A DNA stretch of 64,000 nt from Silicimonas sp. Lineage in GTDB: Bacteria > Pseudomonadota > Alphaproteobacteria > Rhodobacterales > Rhodobacteraceae. The DNA is taken from the NCBI GenBank assembly GCA_022826385.1, contig JAJDUZ010000027.1, forward strand, positions 62,001-126,000, read 5' to 3'. Position 1 is the stretch's first letter, and the number at the start of each line of letters is the position of its first letter. A model generated the notes under the pieces. It worked only from the letters and a program-made list of their open reading frames with translations, was not told where the DNA came from and made no database searches. Shown here piece after piece: positions 46,106 to 56,394 of the stretch. The translations under genes were made by a program, and so were the position numbers.

Positions 46106-47235
46106 CCTTCAAAAGGGGTTTTGGGCTTTATGTGCATTGGCCTTTCTGCCAAGCCAAATGCCCCTATTGCGACTTCAACAGTCATGTCTCAAACCGCGTC
46201 GATCATCGGGCCTGGTCTGACGCGCTGACCCAGGAGATCCGACGATCGAAAGCCGAGGTGCCCGGCCAACCCTTGAAGTCGATCTTCTTTGGTGGTGGTA
46301 CCCCCAGCCTGATGGAGCCGGACACGGTAGATCGTGTGATATCCGAGGCAAGAGCGGCGTGGTCGTTTGCCAACGATATTGAAATCACGCTTGAGGCCAA
46401 TCCGACCTCGGTCGAGGCCAGTCGATTTGCCGAGCTTGCCGATGCTGGCGTGAACAGAGTGTCAATCGGGGTGCAGTCGCTGAATGCCGAAGACCTGGTT
46501 CGCCTTGGTCGCCTGCATTCGGTGGACGAAGCGCGAGCCGCGATCGAGATTGCAAACAAGCATTTCAGTCGTGTTTCGTTCGATCTGATCTATGCCCGGC
46601 AAGACCAAACACTGGACGCCTGGAATGACGAGCTTTCAGAAGCGCTGGAACTGGCGACTGGCCATCTGTCGCTGTACCAGTTGACCATCGAACCGGGAAC
46701 GGCCTTCGGTGACCGGTTTGAGAGGGGGCGTATCGGTGGTTTGCCCGATGAAGACAAGTCGGCAGACATGTTCAATCTGACCCAATCGCTGACCGAAGCG
46801 GCGGGACTGAAGTCCTACGAAGTGTCCAACCATGCCAAACCCGGCGAAGAGTCGCGGCACAATCTGATCTATTGGCAGGGACATGATTGGGTCGGCGTGG
46901 GACCGGGCGCACATGGCCGATACACGCTGAATGGTCAGCGGATCGCGACGGAAACCCATCTTTCACCCGACATGTGGCTTGCTGCCGTTGCAAATGGATC
47001 AGGCCAGTCAGTCCGGCGCGTGCTGTCGAATAAGGATGCTGTTGAAGAGCGTCTCATGATGGGGTTGCGGTTGAACCGAGGTGTGAAGCTCTCGGAGTGT
47101 TCGGAATATAGTAATAAATTCAATTACTTATATGAAATTGGAATGCTGGATATCGACAATGAGACAGACACCGTTCGCGCAACTGCCAACGGCAAACTGC
47201 TTCTGAATGCCGTTATCCGCGAACTTCTGACTTAG
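46102..47235 (+). CDS. hemW: Radical SAM heme chaperone HemW
   Basis: A 377-residue radical-SAM protein. The cluster motif [17 protein letters not shown] shows the CxxxCxxC pattern, followed by [10 protein letters not shown] and [14 protein letters not shown]. HemW is now viewed as a heme chaperone rather than a coproporphyrinogen oxidase; it lacks extra residues of HemN. It is the last gene of the rph-rdgB-hemW unit. Its TAG overlaps the convergent parB TAA (TTAG). Confidence 0.94.
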   Translation: MTFKRGFGLYVHWPFCQAKCPYCDFNSHVSNRVDHRAWSDALTQEIRRSKAEVPGQPLKSIFFGGGTPSLMEPDTVDRVISEARAAWSFANDIEITLEANPTSVEASRFAELADAGVNRVSIGVQSLNAEDLVRLGRLHSVDEARAAIEIANKHFSRVSFDLIYARQDQTLDAWNDELSEALELATGHLSLYQLTIEPGTAFGDRFERGRIGGLPDEDKSADMFNLTQSLTEAAGLKSYEVSNHAKPGEESRHNLIYWQGHDWVGVGPGAHGRYTLNGQRIATETHLSPDMWLAAVANGSGQSVRRVLSNKDAVEERLMMGLRLNRGVKLSECSEYSNKFNYLYEIGMLDIDNETDTVRATANGKLLLNAVIRELLT

Positions 47236-48128
47236 ACTTTGCCGCCATCAACCGCCGACAAGCGGCGACAGACTTCGTCCAGGTCTTCCAGCGTCTTGTA
47301 CGAAATGCGCAGCGTGCCACTTTCGCCTCCAGGCGTGTGGTCAATCGTGACCTTCATACCCAACGCCGCCTTCAAATCTTTCTCAAGAAGCGCCGTGTCC
47401 GCATCCTTTGCGGGCTGAAGCATTTCAGCCTTTTTCTCTTTTGGCGCCTTTGCGAGCTTCTCGACATCACGAACCGACAGGCCCTTCTTGATCGCAAGCG
47501 CCGCAAGCCCATGTGGATCGTCTGAGTTGATCAAGGCCCGCGCATGACCCGCCGACAAATCGCCCCGAACAACCATATCAAGAATGTCGTCTGGCAAGTT
47601 GAGAAGCCGCAAAAGGTTGGCAATGTGGCTGCGGCTTTTGCCAAGGGCTTCTGCAAGTTTCTCCTGCGTATGACCAAACCGATCCATCAACTGGCGATAA
47701 GCGCGCGCCTCTTCAATGGCATTCAGATCATCGCGCTGGATGTTCTCGATCAGGGCAAGCTCAAGAACCTCGGTATCGTCCAGGTCACGAACGATCGCAG
47801 GAACCTGGTGCAACTGTGCTCTCTGCGCAGCGCGCCAACGGCGTTCACCGGCGACGATTTCATACCCCTCGGGATTGCGAGGGTCGCGGCGCAGGATCAA
47901 AGGCTGGATGATCCCTTTTTCGCGAATTGAAGCTACAAGGTCATTCAACGCATCTTCAGCGAAGGTTCGGCGCGGCTGATCCGGGTTCGGCGAAATCTGC
48001 GCGACATCAATCAAAGTCTCGGCCTTGCGCTCGGCTGGCTTGGCATCATTTGCAGGTGCTGTATCGACATCTGCCATCAAGGCGGAAAGACCGCGACCCA
48101 ATCCCCGACGCTCTGCTTTCTGTGCCAT
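47232..48128 (-). CDS. parB: Chromosome partitioning protein ParB
   Basis: A 298-residue CTPase and DNA clamp that loads at parS. The N-terminal part has PDQPRRTFAEDALNDLVASI and GYEIVAGERRWRAAQRA, the CTP-binding ParB/Srx region, followed by the helix-turn-helix (KLAEALGKSRSHIANLLRLL). The C-terminal dimer domain ends LEDLDEVCRRLSA. It follows parA by ten bases, and two parS sites lie 1.4 and 3.3 kb upstream of it. Confidence 0.97.
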   Translation of the reverse strand: MAQKAERRGLGRGLSALMADVDTAPANDAKPAERKAETLIDVAQISPNPDQPRRTFAEDALNDLVASIREKGIIQPLILRRDPRNPEGYEIVAGERRWRAAQRAQLHQVPAIVRDLDDTEVLELALIENIQRDDLNAIEEARAYRQLMDRFGHTQEKLAEALGKSRSHIANLLRLLNLPDDILDMVVRGDLSAGHARALINSDDPHGLAALAIKKGLSVRDVEKLAKAPKEKKAEMLQPAKDADTALLEKDLKAALGMKVTIDHTPGGESGTLRISYKTLEDLDEVCRRLSAVDGGKV

Positions 48129-48138
48129 CTGACCTACC

Positions 48139-48948
48139 CTATGATGTAGCTGTTGCTCTTTTTTCTACCACTTCTTGTGCCAGCTTACGATAGGCAATCG
48201 CGCCTTTCGACATGGGATCGTAAGAAATCACTGGCATCGAATAAGACGGCGCTTCGGAAATCCGTACGTTCCGAGGAACGATGGTCTGATAGACCAGCCC
48301 ACCCAAAGTCTCGCGCGCATCCTCTTCGACCTGCTGGCTCAAGTTGTTTCGCCCATCATACATTGTCAGGACAACGCCTTCGATCCGCAGATCCGGGTTT
48401 GCCCCCTGCCTGACTTCCCGCACGGTCAGCATAAGCTGGGACAATCCCTCGAGCGCGAAGAACTCGCTTTGCAGAGGGATCAGGATCGAGTCAGACGCGA
48501 CCATTGCATTGATCGTCAACAGGCTCAGCGATGGTGGACAATCGATCAGGATGAAATCAAGCTCATAAGCATCGATCGCAGGCTGGCGCAGCGCGTCATA
48601 CAAAAGAAAGCTTCGCTTCTCGATCGACATCATCTCAATATCCGCCGAGCTGAGATCCGTCGTCGACGGCGCAAGCAGCAAACCTTCAACGGTCGTGCTA
48701 CGAATGACGTCAGACAGCGGCGCTTCTTCAAGCAAAAGGTCGTATGTCGTGAAAGTCCGGTCCTCGGGCAACACCCCGAGGCCAGTAGACGCATTGCCTT
48801 GTGGGTCCAGATCGACCAACAGAACGTTGTGTCCTTCTTCAGCCAATGCTGCGCCAAGGTTGATCGCGGTCGTTGTCTTGCCAACACCGCCCTTCTGGTT
48901 GGCAATGGACATAATACGAGGCTGGGGCGGACGCGTTGGATCAGACAC
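48139..48948 (-). CDS. parA: Chromosome partitioning ATPase ParA
   Basis: A 269-residue deviant-Walker ATPase that drives origin segregation with ParB. IANQKGGVGKTTTAINLGAA carries the signature lysine, and VDLDPQGNASTGLG and LIDCPPSL follow. The start is taken as GTG at 48948 because GGAG lies eight bases before it and this gives the common [16 protein letters not shown] opening; the ATG at 48987 lacks a ribosome-binding site. The start overlaps the rsmG stop by eight bases. Confidence 0.96.
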   Translation of the reverse strand: MSDPTRPPQPRIMSIANQKGGVGKTTTAINLGAALAEEGHNVLLVDLDPQGNASTGLGVLPEDRTFTTYDLLLEEAPLSDVIRSTTVEGLLLAPSTTDLSSADIEMMSIEKRSFLLYDALRQPAIDAYELDFILIDCPPSLSLLTINAMVASDSILIPLQSEFFALEGLSQLMLTVREVRQGANPDLRIEGVVLTMYDGRNNLSQQVEEDARETLGGLVYQTIVPRNVRISEAPSYSMPVISYDPMSKGAIAYRKLAQEVVEKRATATS

Positions 48949-49549
48949 GCGCGATATCTCCGATACAAAGGATGGTGGATTTTGCATCTGTTATGCTTGA
49001 ATGAGTTTCGCAGGTGAAGTGCCAGTGTTCAAGTGCCAGCGAAACTTCTTCCATTGCTCTTTCGCCTTTCGGGAATACCGCCTTGCCGGTTTTAGCAAGG
49101 TGTCGTTCCGCAAACCCAAGAAGACTTACGAGGGGTGCGAGCGCTCGAGCTGACAGAACGTCGGCGCTTAATGGTGCTGCCTGTTCAATGCGCTCTGAAA
49201 CCACCACAACGCTCAACTCAAGCTCTCGGATGACAGTTCTCAGAAACGTCGCCTTTCTAAGATCGGCTTCGACCAGCGTCATTTTTCGATCACCGCCTTG
49301 ATCACCAAGAATGGCAACCACAAGCCCCGGAAAACCACCGCCGCTGCCCAGATCAACCCAGTGACCCTTCCATTCCACTAAGTGGAAGAGCTGTACTGAA
49401 TCAACGAAATGCCTGCTCCACAGATCATCAATTGTCGTCGGAGAGACCAGATTGATCTTACGATTCCAGCGCCGCAGAAGGTCTGCATATGCTTCGAGCT
49501 TTTCCAATGTTTCACGTGAAACATCGAATTGCTCGCCAAGGTCATTCAT
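48941..49549 (-). CDS. rsmG: 16S rRNA (guanine-N7) methyltransferase RsmG
   Basis: A 202-residue SAM-dependent enzyme that methylates G527 of 16S r[21 protein letters not shown] is motif I, with RHFVDSVQL and [10 protein letters not shown]. Codons 8-13 (the DVSRET segment) are written over a perfect parS palindrome. The start overlaps the mnmG stop by four bases (ATGA). Confidence 0.97.
   Translation of the reverse strand: MNDLGEQFDVSRETLEKLEAYADLLRRWNRKINLVSPTTIDDLWSRHFVDSVQLFHLVEWKGHWVDLGSGGGFPGLVVAILGDQGGDRKMTLVEADLRKATFLRTVIRELELSVVVVSERIEQAAPLSADVLSARALAPLVSLLGFAERHLAKTGKAVFPKGERAMEEVSLALEHWHFTCETHSSITDAKSTILCIGDIARV
49508..49523. other. parS: parS centromere site 1 (within rsmG)
   Basis: The 16-base palindrome TGTTTCACGTGAAACA matches the universal bacterial parS consensus without mismatch. 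It lies inside the first 15 codons of rsmG, 1.4 kb from parB and 5.2 kb from the predicted oriC. ParB loads here and spreads. Confidence 0.96.
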
Positions 49550-51420
49550 GCGCGTTTACGATCCAGCTGCCGAAGCTTGGCCAGCACCAGCGTCAAGGCG
49601 GCCGGGGTCATCCCCTCGACACGCCCAGCCTGGCCAAGCGTTTCAGGCCGCACTGCCTTCAGCTTGGTCTTCAATTCGTTGGAAAGACCGCTCAGACCGT
49701 CATAGTCGAAATCTTGCGGAATGCGATGACCCTCGTCCCGCCGCAAATTCTCGACATCGCGGGCCTGCCTTTCCAGATACTGCGCATACAGTGCGTCGCA
49801 CTTAAGCTGCTCCCGCACCTCAACCGGAACCGAAGCGAGATCAGCGTTCATTTCAAGCAAAGCCTCAAAGGACACGTCTGCAAAGGCCAACATCTCCAAT
49901 CCCGTTCGCTTCCGTCCATCGGCCGCAATGCGCACCCCATGTTGCGAAGCCATCTGAGGACTGAACGTAGTCTCCGCCAACTGGTCCCTCGCCGTCTCCA
50001 GAAGCTCCATTTTCTTAAGAAAGCTCTTCTTACGCCCTTCATGGACACATCCGGACTCGATACCGAGAGGCGTCAGGCGTTGATCGGCATTATCTGCGCG
50101 CAGCGACAAACGAAACTCGGCCCGCGACGTGAACATACGATACGGCTCGCTGACGCCGCGCGTGATGAGATCGTCGATCATCACACCGATATATGAGGAT
50201 TCGCGGCCAAATCGGATAGGATCCCGTCCAAGCGCCACGGACGCCGCATTAAGCCCAGCCACCAGACCTTGAGCCGCCGCTTCCTCGTAGCCCGTCGTGC
50301 CATTGATTTGACCCGCCAGAAACAAACCGGGCACATCAGATACCCGCAGAGTAGATGTCAGAGTCCGAGGATCGACGTAATCGTACTCGATCGCATAGCC
50401 TGGTTGGGCAATTTCCGCATGTTCCAACCCACGCATCGAATGAACGTATTGCTCCTGCACCTCGGCTGGAAGCGACGTCGAAATTCCATTCGGATAGACC
50501 AGATCTGACGAGAGCCCTTCGGGTTCCAGAAAAACCTGATGCGAGTCCTTGTCCGAAAACCGGACGACCTTGTCTTCGATCGACGGGCAATAGCGGGGTC
50601 CAACCCCATCAATCATCCCGCCATACATCGCCGAACGATGCAGGTTCTTCGCGATAATCTCATGTGTCCCAGCGTTGGTATGCGTGATCCCACAGGACAC
50701 CTGTCGCGCCGACACCGAACGCGACATGAACGAGAAAAGCACCGGATCGTCATCTCCGGGCTGCTCCTCCAAAATACTCCAATCGATCGAAGCACTTTTA
50801 AGCCGCGGCGGCGTACCTGTCTTCAATCGGCCAAGCGGCAGGCCAAAATCATCGATGCGTTCGGCAAGCTTGACTGATGGGTCCTCGCCAATCCGACCAC
50901 CGGGTCGGGACACGTCGCCGATGTGGATCACGCCACGCAAAAACGTCCCGGTCGTCAGGACAACCGCGGCCGATGTGATCGTTGACCCATCCTTCAGAAC
51001 AACGCCGGAAACTCGATCTCCCTCAAGGATGAAATCAGAGACTTCTGCCTCGACGACCTCGATCCCTTGAGCCGATGCCATCTCCTTCTGCATCTCGACA
51101 CGGTAAATGTCGCGATCCGCTTGCGCACGCGGACCTTGTACAGCAGGGCCTTTGCGCCGGTTCAACAGGCGGAACTGGATACCGGCCTTGTCGGCCACGC
51201 GGCCCATCACACCATCAAGCGCATCGATCTCGCGAACCAGATGGCCTTTGCCAAGACCACCAATCGCGGGGTTGCACGACATCACGCCAATCGCGCTGGC
51301 CTTCAGCGTCACAAGGGCAACGCGCGCGCCAAGGCGCGCAGCCGCGTGGGCCGCTTCCGTGCCGGCATGTCCACCGCCGACAACCACAACATCCTTGTCA
51401 TATTGTTTCACGTGAAACAC
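49546..51420 (-). CDS. mnmG: tRNA uridine 5-carboxymethylaminomethyl modification enzyme MnmG (GidA)
   Basis: A 624-residue FAD protein that, with MnmE, modifies the wobble uridine of tRNAs. [20 protein letters not shown] is the dinucleotide-binding start, and [20 protein letters not shown] and [17 protein letters not shown] are signatures. Two starts are possible: GTG at 51420 ([10 protein letters not shown]), five bases after the mnmE stop, or GTG at 51411 with better spacing to GAGG. A second parS covers this start region. MnmE lies directly upstream. Confidence 0.96.
   Translation of the reverse strand: MFHVKQYDKDVVVVGGGHAGTEAAHAAARLGARVALVTLKASAIGVMSCNPAIGGLGKGHLVREIDALDGVMGRVADKAGIQFRLLNRRKGPAVQGPRAQADRDIYRVEMQKEMASAQGIEVVEAEVSDFILEGDRVSGVVLKDGSTITSAAVVLTTGTFLRGVIHIGDVSRPGGRIGEDPSVKLAERIDDFGLPLGRLKTGTPPRLKSASIDWSILEEQPGDDDPVLFSFMSRSVSARQVSCGITHTNAGTHEIIAKNLHRSAMYGGMIDGVGPRYCPSIEDKVVRFSDKDSHQVFLEPEGLSSDLVYPNGISTSLPAEVQEQYVHSMRGLEHAEIAQPGYAIEYDYVDPRTLTSTLRVSDVPGLFLAGQINGTTGYEEAAAQGLVAGLNAASVALGRDPIRFGRESSYIGVMIDDLITRGVSEPYRMFTSRAEFRLSLRADNADQRLTPLGIESGCVHEGRKKSFLKKMELLETARDQLAETTFSPQMASQHGVRIAADGRKRTGLEMLAFADVSFEALLEMNADLASVPVEVREQLKCDALYAQYLERQARDVENLRRDEGHRIPQDFDYDGLSGLSNELKTKLKAVRPETLGQAGRVEGMTPAALTLVLAKLRQLDRKRA
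51404..51419. other. parS: parS centromere site 2 (at the mnmG start)
   Basis: A second perfect TGTTTCACGTGAAACA palindrome, covering the first codons of mnmG. It is 1.9 kb from site 1 and 3.3 kb from the predicted oriC. Confidence 0.96.
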
Positions 51421-51425
51421 TGCCT

Positions 51426-52694
51426 CTACTTGCCGATGCAAAAGCTCGAGAATATCTCGTCGAGCAAGTTCTCTACGTCAACACGCCCAACCAAAACGTC
51501 CAGCGACCGGATCGCGTTGCGGACGTCCTCCGCCACCAACTCGGCCAATTCTGGTGAGGTCTCTATCCGATCCAACGCGATATCCAAAGCACTAATGCCT
51601 GCCTCCACCGCAACCCGATGCCGCTCCCGAACCAGAATGCCCGCCGAACTCGCGCGCGCTGACAATACTGATGATATGCGGCCAACCAACTCGTCCAAAC
51701 CGTCGCCTGTCAGTGCAGAAAAATCGCCAGGTCCGACATCAGACTTCGGCACCGCAACGATATCGTGAGGCAAAGCAGGCAACACAAGTCCGCCGCCCGT
51801 GTCCAAGATCACCCGCAGGTCGGCCATAGACGCGCGCTCGAGAGCACGCGAAACACCGATACTCTCTACATGATCATCGGCTTCACGGATGCCGGCCGTA
51901 TCCAGAAGCGTGACCGGCAGACCATCAAGGTCCATGCGGACTTCAATAACGTCCCGCGTCGTACCAGCCACCTCTGACGTGATCGCCGCTTCCCTCCCGG
52001 CGAGCGCGTTCAACAAGGTCGACTTACCGGCATTCGGCGGCCCGACGATGGCCACCTCGAACCCCTCCCGGATACGTTCCGCAACGGACCAACCTGAGAG
52101 TTCCTGACGAAGGTCTAACTGCGCGGCTGAGACCAGCTCTAACACCTCCGGCAATACGTCGACCGGCACATCCTCGTCCACGAAGTCGATCGTGGCTTCT
52201 ATCAATGCCGCCGCGCGGGTCAGGTTCGATCTCCAACGAGCTACCTTCTCTCCGATTACGCCGGACAAAACACGCAATGCCTGAACCCGCTGTGCTTCGG
52301 TTTCAGCTTCGATAAGATCGGAAAGGCCCTCGATCTGCGCGACATCCAAACGTTCGTTCTCAAGCGCACGGCGCGCGAACTCTCCCGGCTCGGCTTGGCG
52401 CAGATCTTCTTTGCGCGACAATGTTTCCAACACGGCTGCGACCGTGGCCACGGAACCATGCAGGTGCAGTTCGACGACATCTTCACCGGTGAAACTTCCG
52501 GGACCCGGGAACGAGACCACGACAGCTTCATCCAGAAGACGCCCGTCATCCCACAGTTTCCGAACCGTCGCTTTGCGCGGCGCCGTCGAACGACACAGGG
52601 TACCTACGGCCTCAAACGCCTTGGGGCCAGAAACCCGAACGACGGCAACACCTGATTTACCTCTCGCTGATGCAAGAGCGAATATCGTGTCCAT
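51426..52694 (-). CDS. mnmE: tRNA modification GTPase MnmE
   Basis: A 422-residue GTPase that acts with MnmG. The N-terminal folate-binding domain starts [20 protein letters not shown]. The G domain (about 210-340) has [25 protein letters not shown] and the G2-like AGTTRD. The C-terminal catalytic cysteine is in the last residues FCIGK. The usual NKxD motif appears altered (VAVPKSDVG), which may be worth checking. mnmG follows in five bases. Confidence 0.96.
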   Translation of the reverse strand: MDTIFALASARGKSGVAVVRVSGPKAFEAVGTLCRSTAPRKATVRKLWDDGRLLDEAVVVSFPGPGSFTGEDVVELHLHGSVATVAAVLETLSRKEDLRQAEPGEFARRALENERLDVAQIEGLSDLIEAETEAQRVQALRVLSGVIGEKVARWRSNLTRAAALIEATIDFVDEDVPVDVLPEVLELVSAAQLDLRQELSGWSVAERIREGFEVAIVGPPNAGKSTLLNALAGREAAITSEVAGTTRDVIEVRMDLDGLPVTLLDTAGIREADDHVESIGVSRALERASMADLRVILDTGGGLVLPALPHDIVAVPKSDVGPGDFSALTGDGLDELVGRISSVLSARASSAGILVRERHRVAVEAGISALDIALDRIETSPELAELVAEDVRNAIRSLDVLVGRVDVENLLDEIFSSFCIGK

Positions 52695-52726
52695 TTCACA
52701 TTAACCTTCTGTAATTAAACAGAAAA

Positions 52727-53995
52727 TTAGGTGTTCATTGAATCGAAGAACTCAGAGTTTGTTTTGGTCTGCTTGAGCTTCGACAAAAGGAACTCGATGG
52801 CGTCGGTTGTTCCCATCGGGTTCAGGATGCGGCGCAGGACAAATGTCTTCTGCAGGTCGTTCTTGTCGACCAGCAGGTCCTCTTTCCGTGTGCCGGATTT
52901 GAGGATGTCCATCGCCGGATAAACCCGCTTGTCGGCAACCTTGCGGTCCAGAACGATTTCGCTGTTACCCGTTCCCTTGAATTCTTCGAAGATCACCTCG
53001 TCCATACGGCTGCCGGTTTCGATCAGTGCCGTGGCGATAATCGTCAGCGATCCGCCCTCTTCGATGTTCCGCGCCGCGCCGAAGAAGCGCTTTGGGCGTT
53101 GCAAGGCGTTGGCATCGACACCACCCGTCAGGACCTTACCGGAAGACGGGACCACAGTGTTGAACGCGCGACCCAGACGCGTGATCGAGTCTAACAAGAT
53201 GACCACGTCACGCTTGTGCTCGACCAAGCGCTTTGCCTTTTCGATGACCATGTCACTGACGGCCACGTGTCGCGTTGCTGGTTCATCGAATGTCGACGAC
53301 ACGACCTCGCCCTTAACCGAGCGCTGCATGTCGGTCACTTCTTCCGGCCGTTCATCGATCAGCAGAACGATCAGGTAGCATTCCGGATGGTTGGTTTCGA
53401 TCGAATGCGCGATGTTCTGCAGGATCACTGTCTTGCCGGTCCGCGGCGGTGCAACGATCAACGAACGCTGGCCTTTCCCGATCGGCGCGACAAGGTCGAT
53501 CACGCGCGCAGACTTGTCCTTAATCGTGGGATCCTCGATCTCCATTTTCAGACGCTCGTCCGGATAGAGAGGCGTCAAGTTATCAAAGCTGACCTTGTGC
53601 CGCGCCTTCTCGGGGTCTTCGAAGTTGATCTTTTCAACCTTCGTCATCGCGAAGTAGCGCTCCGCATCGTTGGGCTCACGGATCACGCCTTCCACAGTGT
53701 CTCCGGTACGAAGCGCGAACTGGCGGATCATCTCGGGCGATACGTAGATGTCATCCGGGCCGGGCAGGTAGTTCGCTTCCGGCGATCTCAGAAACCCGAA
53801 CCCATCCTGAAGCACTTCCAGAACGCCATCACCGCCGATCGTCCAATCTTCATCGGCACGCTCTTTCAGGATCGAGAACATCATCTCGCCCTTGCGCATG
53901 GTCGACGCGTTCTCGATCTCCAGCTCCTCTGCCAACGACAGAAGCTCTTTCGGAGATTGCGATTTCAGTTCAGCCAAATTCAAACGATTGGACAC
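52727..53995 (-). CDS. rho: Transcription termination factor Rho
   Basis: A 422-residue hexameric RNA helicase that ends transcription. The RNA-binding domain starts [20 protein letters not shown] and has [15 protein letters not shown]. The ATPase part has [36 protein letters not shown] and [15 protein letters not shown] at 53995 is chosen, with AGGAGAGG seven bases upstream; a longer form to 54109 lacks similarity. Autoregulation of rho in its leader is known in other bacteria, and a 120-base leader lies between it and hemJ. Confidence 0.97.
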   Translation of the reverse strand: MSNRLNLAELKSQSPKELLSLAEELEIENASTMRKGEMMFSILKERADEDWTIGGDGVLEVLQDGFGFLRSPEANYLPGPDDIYVSPEMIRQFALRTGDTVEGVIREPNDAERYFAMTKVEKINFEDPEKARHKVSFDNLTPLYPDERLKMEIEDPTIKDKSARVIDLVAPIGKGQRSLIVAPPRTGKTVILQNIAHSIETNHPECYLIVLLIDERPEEVTDMQRSVKGEVVSSTFDEPATRHVAVSDMVIEKAKRLVEHKRDVVILLDSITRLGRAFNTVVPSSGKVLTGGVDANALQRPKRFFGAARNIEEGGSLTIIATALIETGSRMDEVIFEEFKGTGNSEIVLDRKVADKRVYPAMDILKSGTRKEDLLVDKNDLQKTFVLRRILNPMGTTDAIEFLLSKLKQTKTNSEFFDSMNT

Positions 53996-54115
53996 GGCGA
54001 TACCTCTCCTGCTCGGAAGGTGAAGACAACGATGTAAAGCGTGAAGATCACGGGGCGCCAGGACGGAACCTTGGGGTTCGGAGATAGGTGGACCGTTGGT
54101 CCGAGTCAACAGATC

Positions 54116-54565
54116 TTAGAATTTAACGATCACAGCAAAGACGATGACGATCAAAAGCACAGTCGGAACTTCATTCATTATCCGATAGTTTCGACCAGTC
54201 AGACTGTTCGTCCCAGCCATGAAGTCTTTGCGCCGAAGACCAAGCCAATGGTGAAACCATGTCATGCCGAGAACCGACAAAGCCTTTGCCCAAGGCCAAG
54301 CATACCCCCAATCGACGATACCAGGTGTGAAGACCAGCATCAGTCCAAACACCCATGTCCCAATCATAGCAGGGTTCATAATGGCCCGCAGCAGCCGGCG
54401 CTCCATCGTCATGAACATCTCGTGTGTCTCGCCGCTGTCGCCAACTTGTTCAACGTGGTAGACATACAGCCTGGGCAGATAGAACAAGCCGGCCATCCAA
54501 GCGATGACCGAGATCACATGAAGGGATTTGATCCAAGGATAAGCCGAAGCGAGGAAGTCAGTCAT
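54116..54565 (-). CDS. hemJ: Protoporphyrinogen IX oxidase HemJ
   Basis: A 149-residue membrane protein with four hydrophobic segments. Conserved features include WIKSLHVISVIAWMAGLFYL with His16 and YHVEQ, RRLLRAIMNPAMIGTW, and LSVLGMTWFHHWL. HemJ oxidises protoporphyrinogen IX in heme synthesis and replaces HemG/HemY in many alphaproteobacteria. It is the last gene on the left of the predicted origin, transcribed away from it. Confidence 0.93.
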   Translation of the reverse strand: MTDFLASAYPWIKSLHVISVIAWMAGLFYLPRLYVYHVEQVGDSGETHEMFMTMERRLLRAIMNPAMIGTWVFGLMLVFTPGIVDWGYAWPWAKALSVLGMTWFHHWLGLRRKDFMAGTNSLTGRNYRIMNEVPTVLLIVIVFAVIVKF

Positions 54566-54692
54566 ATCAAACTCGCCATATCTCTCAGCACATAAAATGA
54601 AAAGAAAGAAATAAGGAGAGTCGTGGTTGTAGGGGGAAGGGATAAGTCGAATTCATCTGGTATCCTCAGAGATAAGCACAGCTTGCGGTCCG

Positions 54693-54701
54693 TGTGGAAA
54701 A
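54693..54701 (-). other. DnaA-box-like 9-mer 1
   Basis: TTTTCCACA on the minus strand, one mismatch to TTATCCACA. Confidence 0.7.
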
Positions 54702-54717
54702 TTCGCTTACACTACTT

Positions 54718-54762
54718 GGAGACAATCTTAACACACTGAAAAACATAAAATATGTTGTCTCC
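54718..54762. repeat. Inverted repeat framing an AT-rich spacer in oriC
   Basis: GGAGACAA and TTGTCTCC are perfect 8-bp inverted arms around 29 bases that are about 76% AT. It may mark the DNA unwinding element or a protein-binding site. Confidence 0.6.
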
Positions 54763-54778
54763 TATAGGTGTATCAAAC

Positions 54779-54787
54779 TGTGGGTAG
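54779..54787 (-). other. DnaA-box-like 9-mer 2 (weak)
   Basis: CTACCCACA on the minus strand, two mismatches to TTATCCACA. Confidence 0.5.
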
Positions 54788-54959
54788 ATTTCCCTGAAAC
54801 GCCCTGGGTCTGAGATAGCCCCAGCCCGGATGAGAGACTATCAACAAAGGATAAGTCACCCACTCCGTCTTGGCAGATCCGTGAAACACGAGGGGGCCGT
54901 GCTGGACAACCCAGAACATCCCCAACATACACAGCACACGCTCGCGATAACTCACAGGC

Positions 54960-54968
54960 TTACCCACA
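54960..54968 (+). other. DnaA-box-like 9-mer 3
   Basis: TTACCCACA on the plus strand, one mismatch to TTATCCACA. Its last base is the A of the maf start codon. Confidence 0.7.
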
Positions 54969-55564
54969 TGAGCGGCATCATTCTTGCATCTGGGTCTGAA
55001 ATCCGAGCCGACCTTTTGCGCCGGTCACGTGTTCCTTTTGACGTTGTTACAGCCGCAATCGATGAAGATGCGATAAAGGCATCCCTACTCGCCGAGCAGG
55101 TCGCGCCACGCGATATTGCTGATGCTCTTGCAGAAGCGAAAGCACGTAAGGTGGCGATGAAGCATCCAGACAGACTGGTGGTTGGATGTGATCAGGTTTT
55201 GGACCTTAACGGTCAACTCGTGTCCAAGGCAGAGAGCCCCGACGATGCTATCGCATTGTTGAGAAGCATGAGCGGCCAAAAGCATACTTTGCTGTCAGCA
55301 GCCGTTGTTTATGACGATGCCAAACCAGTCTGGCGTCATATCGGGCAGGTCCGCTTGTTCATGCGGAACCTGAGTGACGACTGGGTCGGTGCCTATGTCG
55401 ATCGCAATTGGGACAGCATCAAGCACGCCGTTGGATGCTATAAACTTGAAGAAGAAGGACCACGTCTGTTCACACGAATTGAGGGTGACCATTTCAATGT
55501 CTTGGGCCTGCCGCTTCTCGAACTCTTGTCCTATCTCACGTTGCGCGGCACGCTGAGGTCATGA
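54968..55564 (+). CDS. Maf-family nucleotide pyrophosphatase
   Basis: A 198-residue Maf/YceF-type hydrolase that splits non-canonical or modified nucleoside triphosphates. It starts MSGIILASGSEIRADLLRRS, contains VVGCDQVLDLNG and HTLLSAAVVYDD, as expected. The ATG at 54968 overlaps the third DnaA-box-like site by one base; a longer reading to 54830 would run through the origin and is rejected. It begins the maf-aroE-coaE-dnaQ unit. Confidence 0.93.
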   Translation: MSGIILASGSEIRADLLRRSRVPFDVVTAAIDEDAIKASLLAEQVAPRDIADALAEAKARKVAMKHPDRLVVGCDQVLDLNGQLVSKAESPDDAIALLRSMSGQKHTLLSAAVVYDDAKPVWRHIGQVRLFMRNLSDDWVGAYVDRNWDSIKHAVGCYKLEEEGPRLFTRIEGDHFNVLGLPLLELLSYLTLRGTLRS

Positions 55565-56394
55565 GCACTCAACGGATTCCTTTGGCTGGCGTGATCGGAA
55601 CGCCGATTGCACATTCCCGGTCCCCTCGGTTGCATGGCTACTGGCTGCGCAAGTACGGCATACCCGGGCATTACATACCGATGGAAATTGCCTCGGGCGA
55701 CCTGGAGGAAGCGGTGCGCTTCTTGCCGCGTCTTGGTTTTGTCGGGGTCAACGTCACCATTCCGCACAAAGAACATGTGATGGCAATTGCCGACCTTGTA
55801 TCAGATCGGGCCGCGTTGATTGGTTCGGTGAACACCCTGATCTTCCGGCCCGATGGCAAGATCCACGGCGATAACACTGATGGCTACGGATTTTTGGAGA
55901 ACCTGCGCCAAGGCGCATCCGACTGGGATCCGAAAAGCGGCCCAGCTGCTGTGATAGGAGCAGGCGGCGCTGCGCGGGCCGTGCTTTCGTCTTTGATTGA
56001 TGCGGGCGCCCCAGAAGTTCGAATTACAAATCGAACCAAAAATCGGGCCGAGAGCTTGCAGCAGGAATTCGGCCAGAAAATTACCGTGTATGATTGGGTT
56101 CAGGCGGGCAACATGCTGGATGGAGCAAAGACCGTTGTGAATGCCTCGTCGCTTGGCATGACAGGTCACCCCGAAATGCGCATTCCGCTGGATGGCCTTG
56201 GGCGCGACGCTGTGGTGACTGACCTGGTCTATACACCATTGGAAACACCGCTGCTGGCACATGCGAAATCGATTGGGTGCAGAACGGTCGACGGGTTGGG
56301 CATGCTTCTCTATCAGGCGGCTCCGGGTTTTGAACGTTGGTTCGATCAAAAGCCGGAAATCGACGAAGAGTTGCGACGTGTGGTTCTGGGCTGA
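55561..56394 (+). CDS. aroE: Shikimate dehydrogenase
   Basis: A 277-residue NADP-dependent enzyme that reduces 3-dehydroshikimate. [20 protein letters not shown] and [12 protein letters not shown] carry the shikimate-binding residues and the catalytic lysine. [19 protein letters not shown] is the nucleotide-binding loop and TNRTKNRAE is the NADP-type motif. It overlaps maf by four bases (ATGA) and coaE by one (TGATG). Confidence 0.97.
   Translation: MSTQRIPLAGVIGTPIAHSRSPRLHGYWLRKYGIPGHYIPMEIASGDLEEAVRFLPRLGFVGVNVTIPHKEHVMAIADLVSDRAALIGSVNTLIFRPDGKIHGDNTDGYGFLENLRQGASDWDPKSGPAAVIGAGGAARAVLSSLIDAGAPEVRITNRTKNRAESLQQEFGQKITVYDWVQAGNMLDGAKTVVNASSLGMTGHPEMRIPLDGLGRDAVVTDLVYTPLETPLLAHAKSIGCRTVDGLGMLLYQAAPGFERWFDQKPEIDEELRRVVLG

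Larger units (their letters stand above)
54566..54967. other. Predicted chromosomal replication origin (oriC)
   Basis: This 402-base gap separates hemJ-rho-mnmE-mnmG on the left and maf-aroE-coaE-dnaQ on the right, transcribed away from each other. It is AT-rich compared with its surroundings. Three DnaA-box-like 9-mers are seen (54693-54701, 54779-54787, 54960-54968). An inverted repeat GGAGACAA (54718-54725) / TTGTCTCC (54755-54762) frames a 29-base AT-rich spacer that could be the unwinding element. A GATAAG motif recurs three times (about 54645, 54671, 54848). Alphaproteobacterial origins, known from Caulobacter and Rickettsia, lie next to hem genes and the maf/aroE block, which fits. Confidence 0.85.

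Noticed and set aside
54830..54967. An N-terminal extension of Maf through the origin region
   Set aside because: The extra residues have no similarity to Maf proteins, and the ATG at 54968 gives the family N-terminus.
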